The notes under the pieces are model-generated. The model worked only from the letters and a program-made list of their open reading frames with translations, was not told where the DNA came from and did not search any database. A stretch of DNA of 15,266 nt from an uncultured Eubacteriales bacterium (GTDB lineage Bacteria; Bacillota; Clostridia; Oscillospirales; Oscillospiraceae): contig URPA01000045.1 in the NCBI GenBank assembly GCA_900549545.1, positions 1 to 15,266 on the forward strand, given 5' to 3'. Shown in pieces: positions 15,265 through 15,266 of this stretch (the first letter of the stretch is position 1; every line of letters starts with the position of its first letter). The position numbers and the translations under genes are program-made.

Positions 15265-15266
15265 GG

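Overview
The window looks like chromosome from a GC-rich Gram-positive member of the Clostridia, most likely an Oscillospiraceae/Ruminococcaceae-type gut bacterium. The reasons are purine-rich AGGAGG-type ribosome binding sites, near-consensus TTGACA/17/TATAAT housekeeping promoters, lipoproteins with an LCACG lipobox, and the Firmicutes gene order recJ - rel - dtd - metallo-beta-lactamase-fold hydrolase. The placement is inferred from these features, not from a database search. No phage, insertion sequence, CRISPR array, rRNA or convincing tRNA was seen.

Layout. (1) 1-2306, minus strand: a polar amino acid ABC importer operon (lipoprotein binding protein, permease, ATPase cut by the window edge). 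It is driven by a strong promoter and has a hairpin between the first two genes. (2) 2413-5187, minus strand: a zinc/metal uptake operon (histidine-rich binding lipoprotein, ATPase, permease) with a leader of about 250 nt rich in hairpins. Its promoter lies back to back with that of (3), a plus-strand LOG-family gene (5248-5820) closed by a strong terminator. (4) 5904-11274, plus strand: recJ, a bifunctional (p)ppGpp synthetase/hydrolase, dtd and an MBL-fold hydrolase, tightly packed behind one clear promoter. This is a DNA repair, stringent response and tRNA quality control group. (5) 11359-13345, plus strand: a sugar-nucleotidyltransferase-like gene and galE, ending at a 17-bp terminator hairpin; probably UDP-sugar supply. 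(6) 13401-15096, minus strand: a small cytidine/guanine-deaminase-fold enzyme with its own promoter, and a lipoprotein of the purine nucleoside permease/phosphorylase-like (NUP) family with its own terminator. (7) 15097-15266: a long hairpin just upstream of the NUP-family gene, reaching almost to the window edge.

Most of the window is ordinary housekeeping and transport. The parts I cannot match to a known element are the two structured non-coding stretches, 4902-5158 before the zinc operon and 15120-15264 before the NUP lipoprotein. The second has wobble pairs that work only in minus-strand RNA, which favours a functional transcript over a simple DNA inverted repeat. Neither is proven novel.
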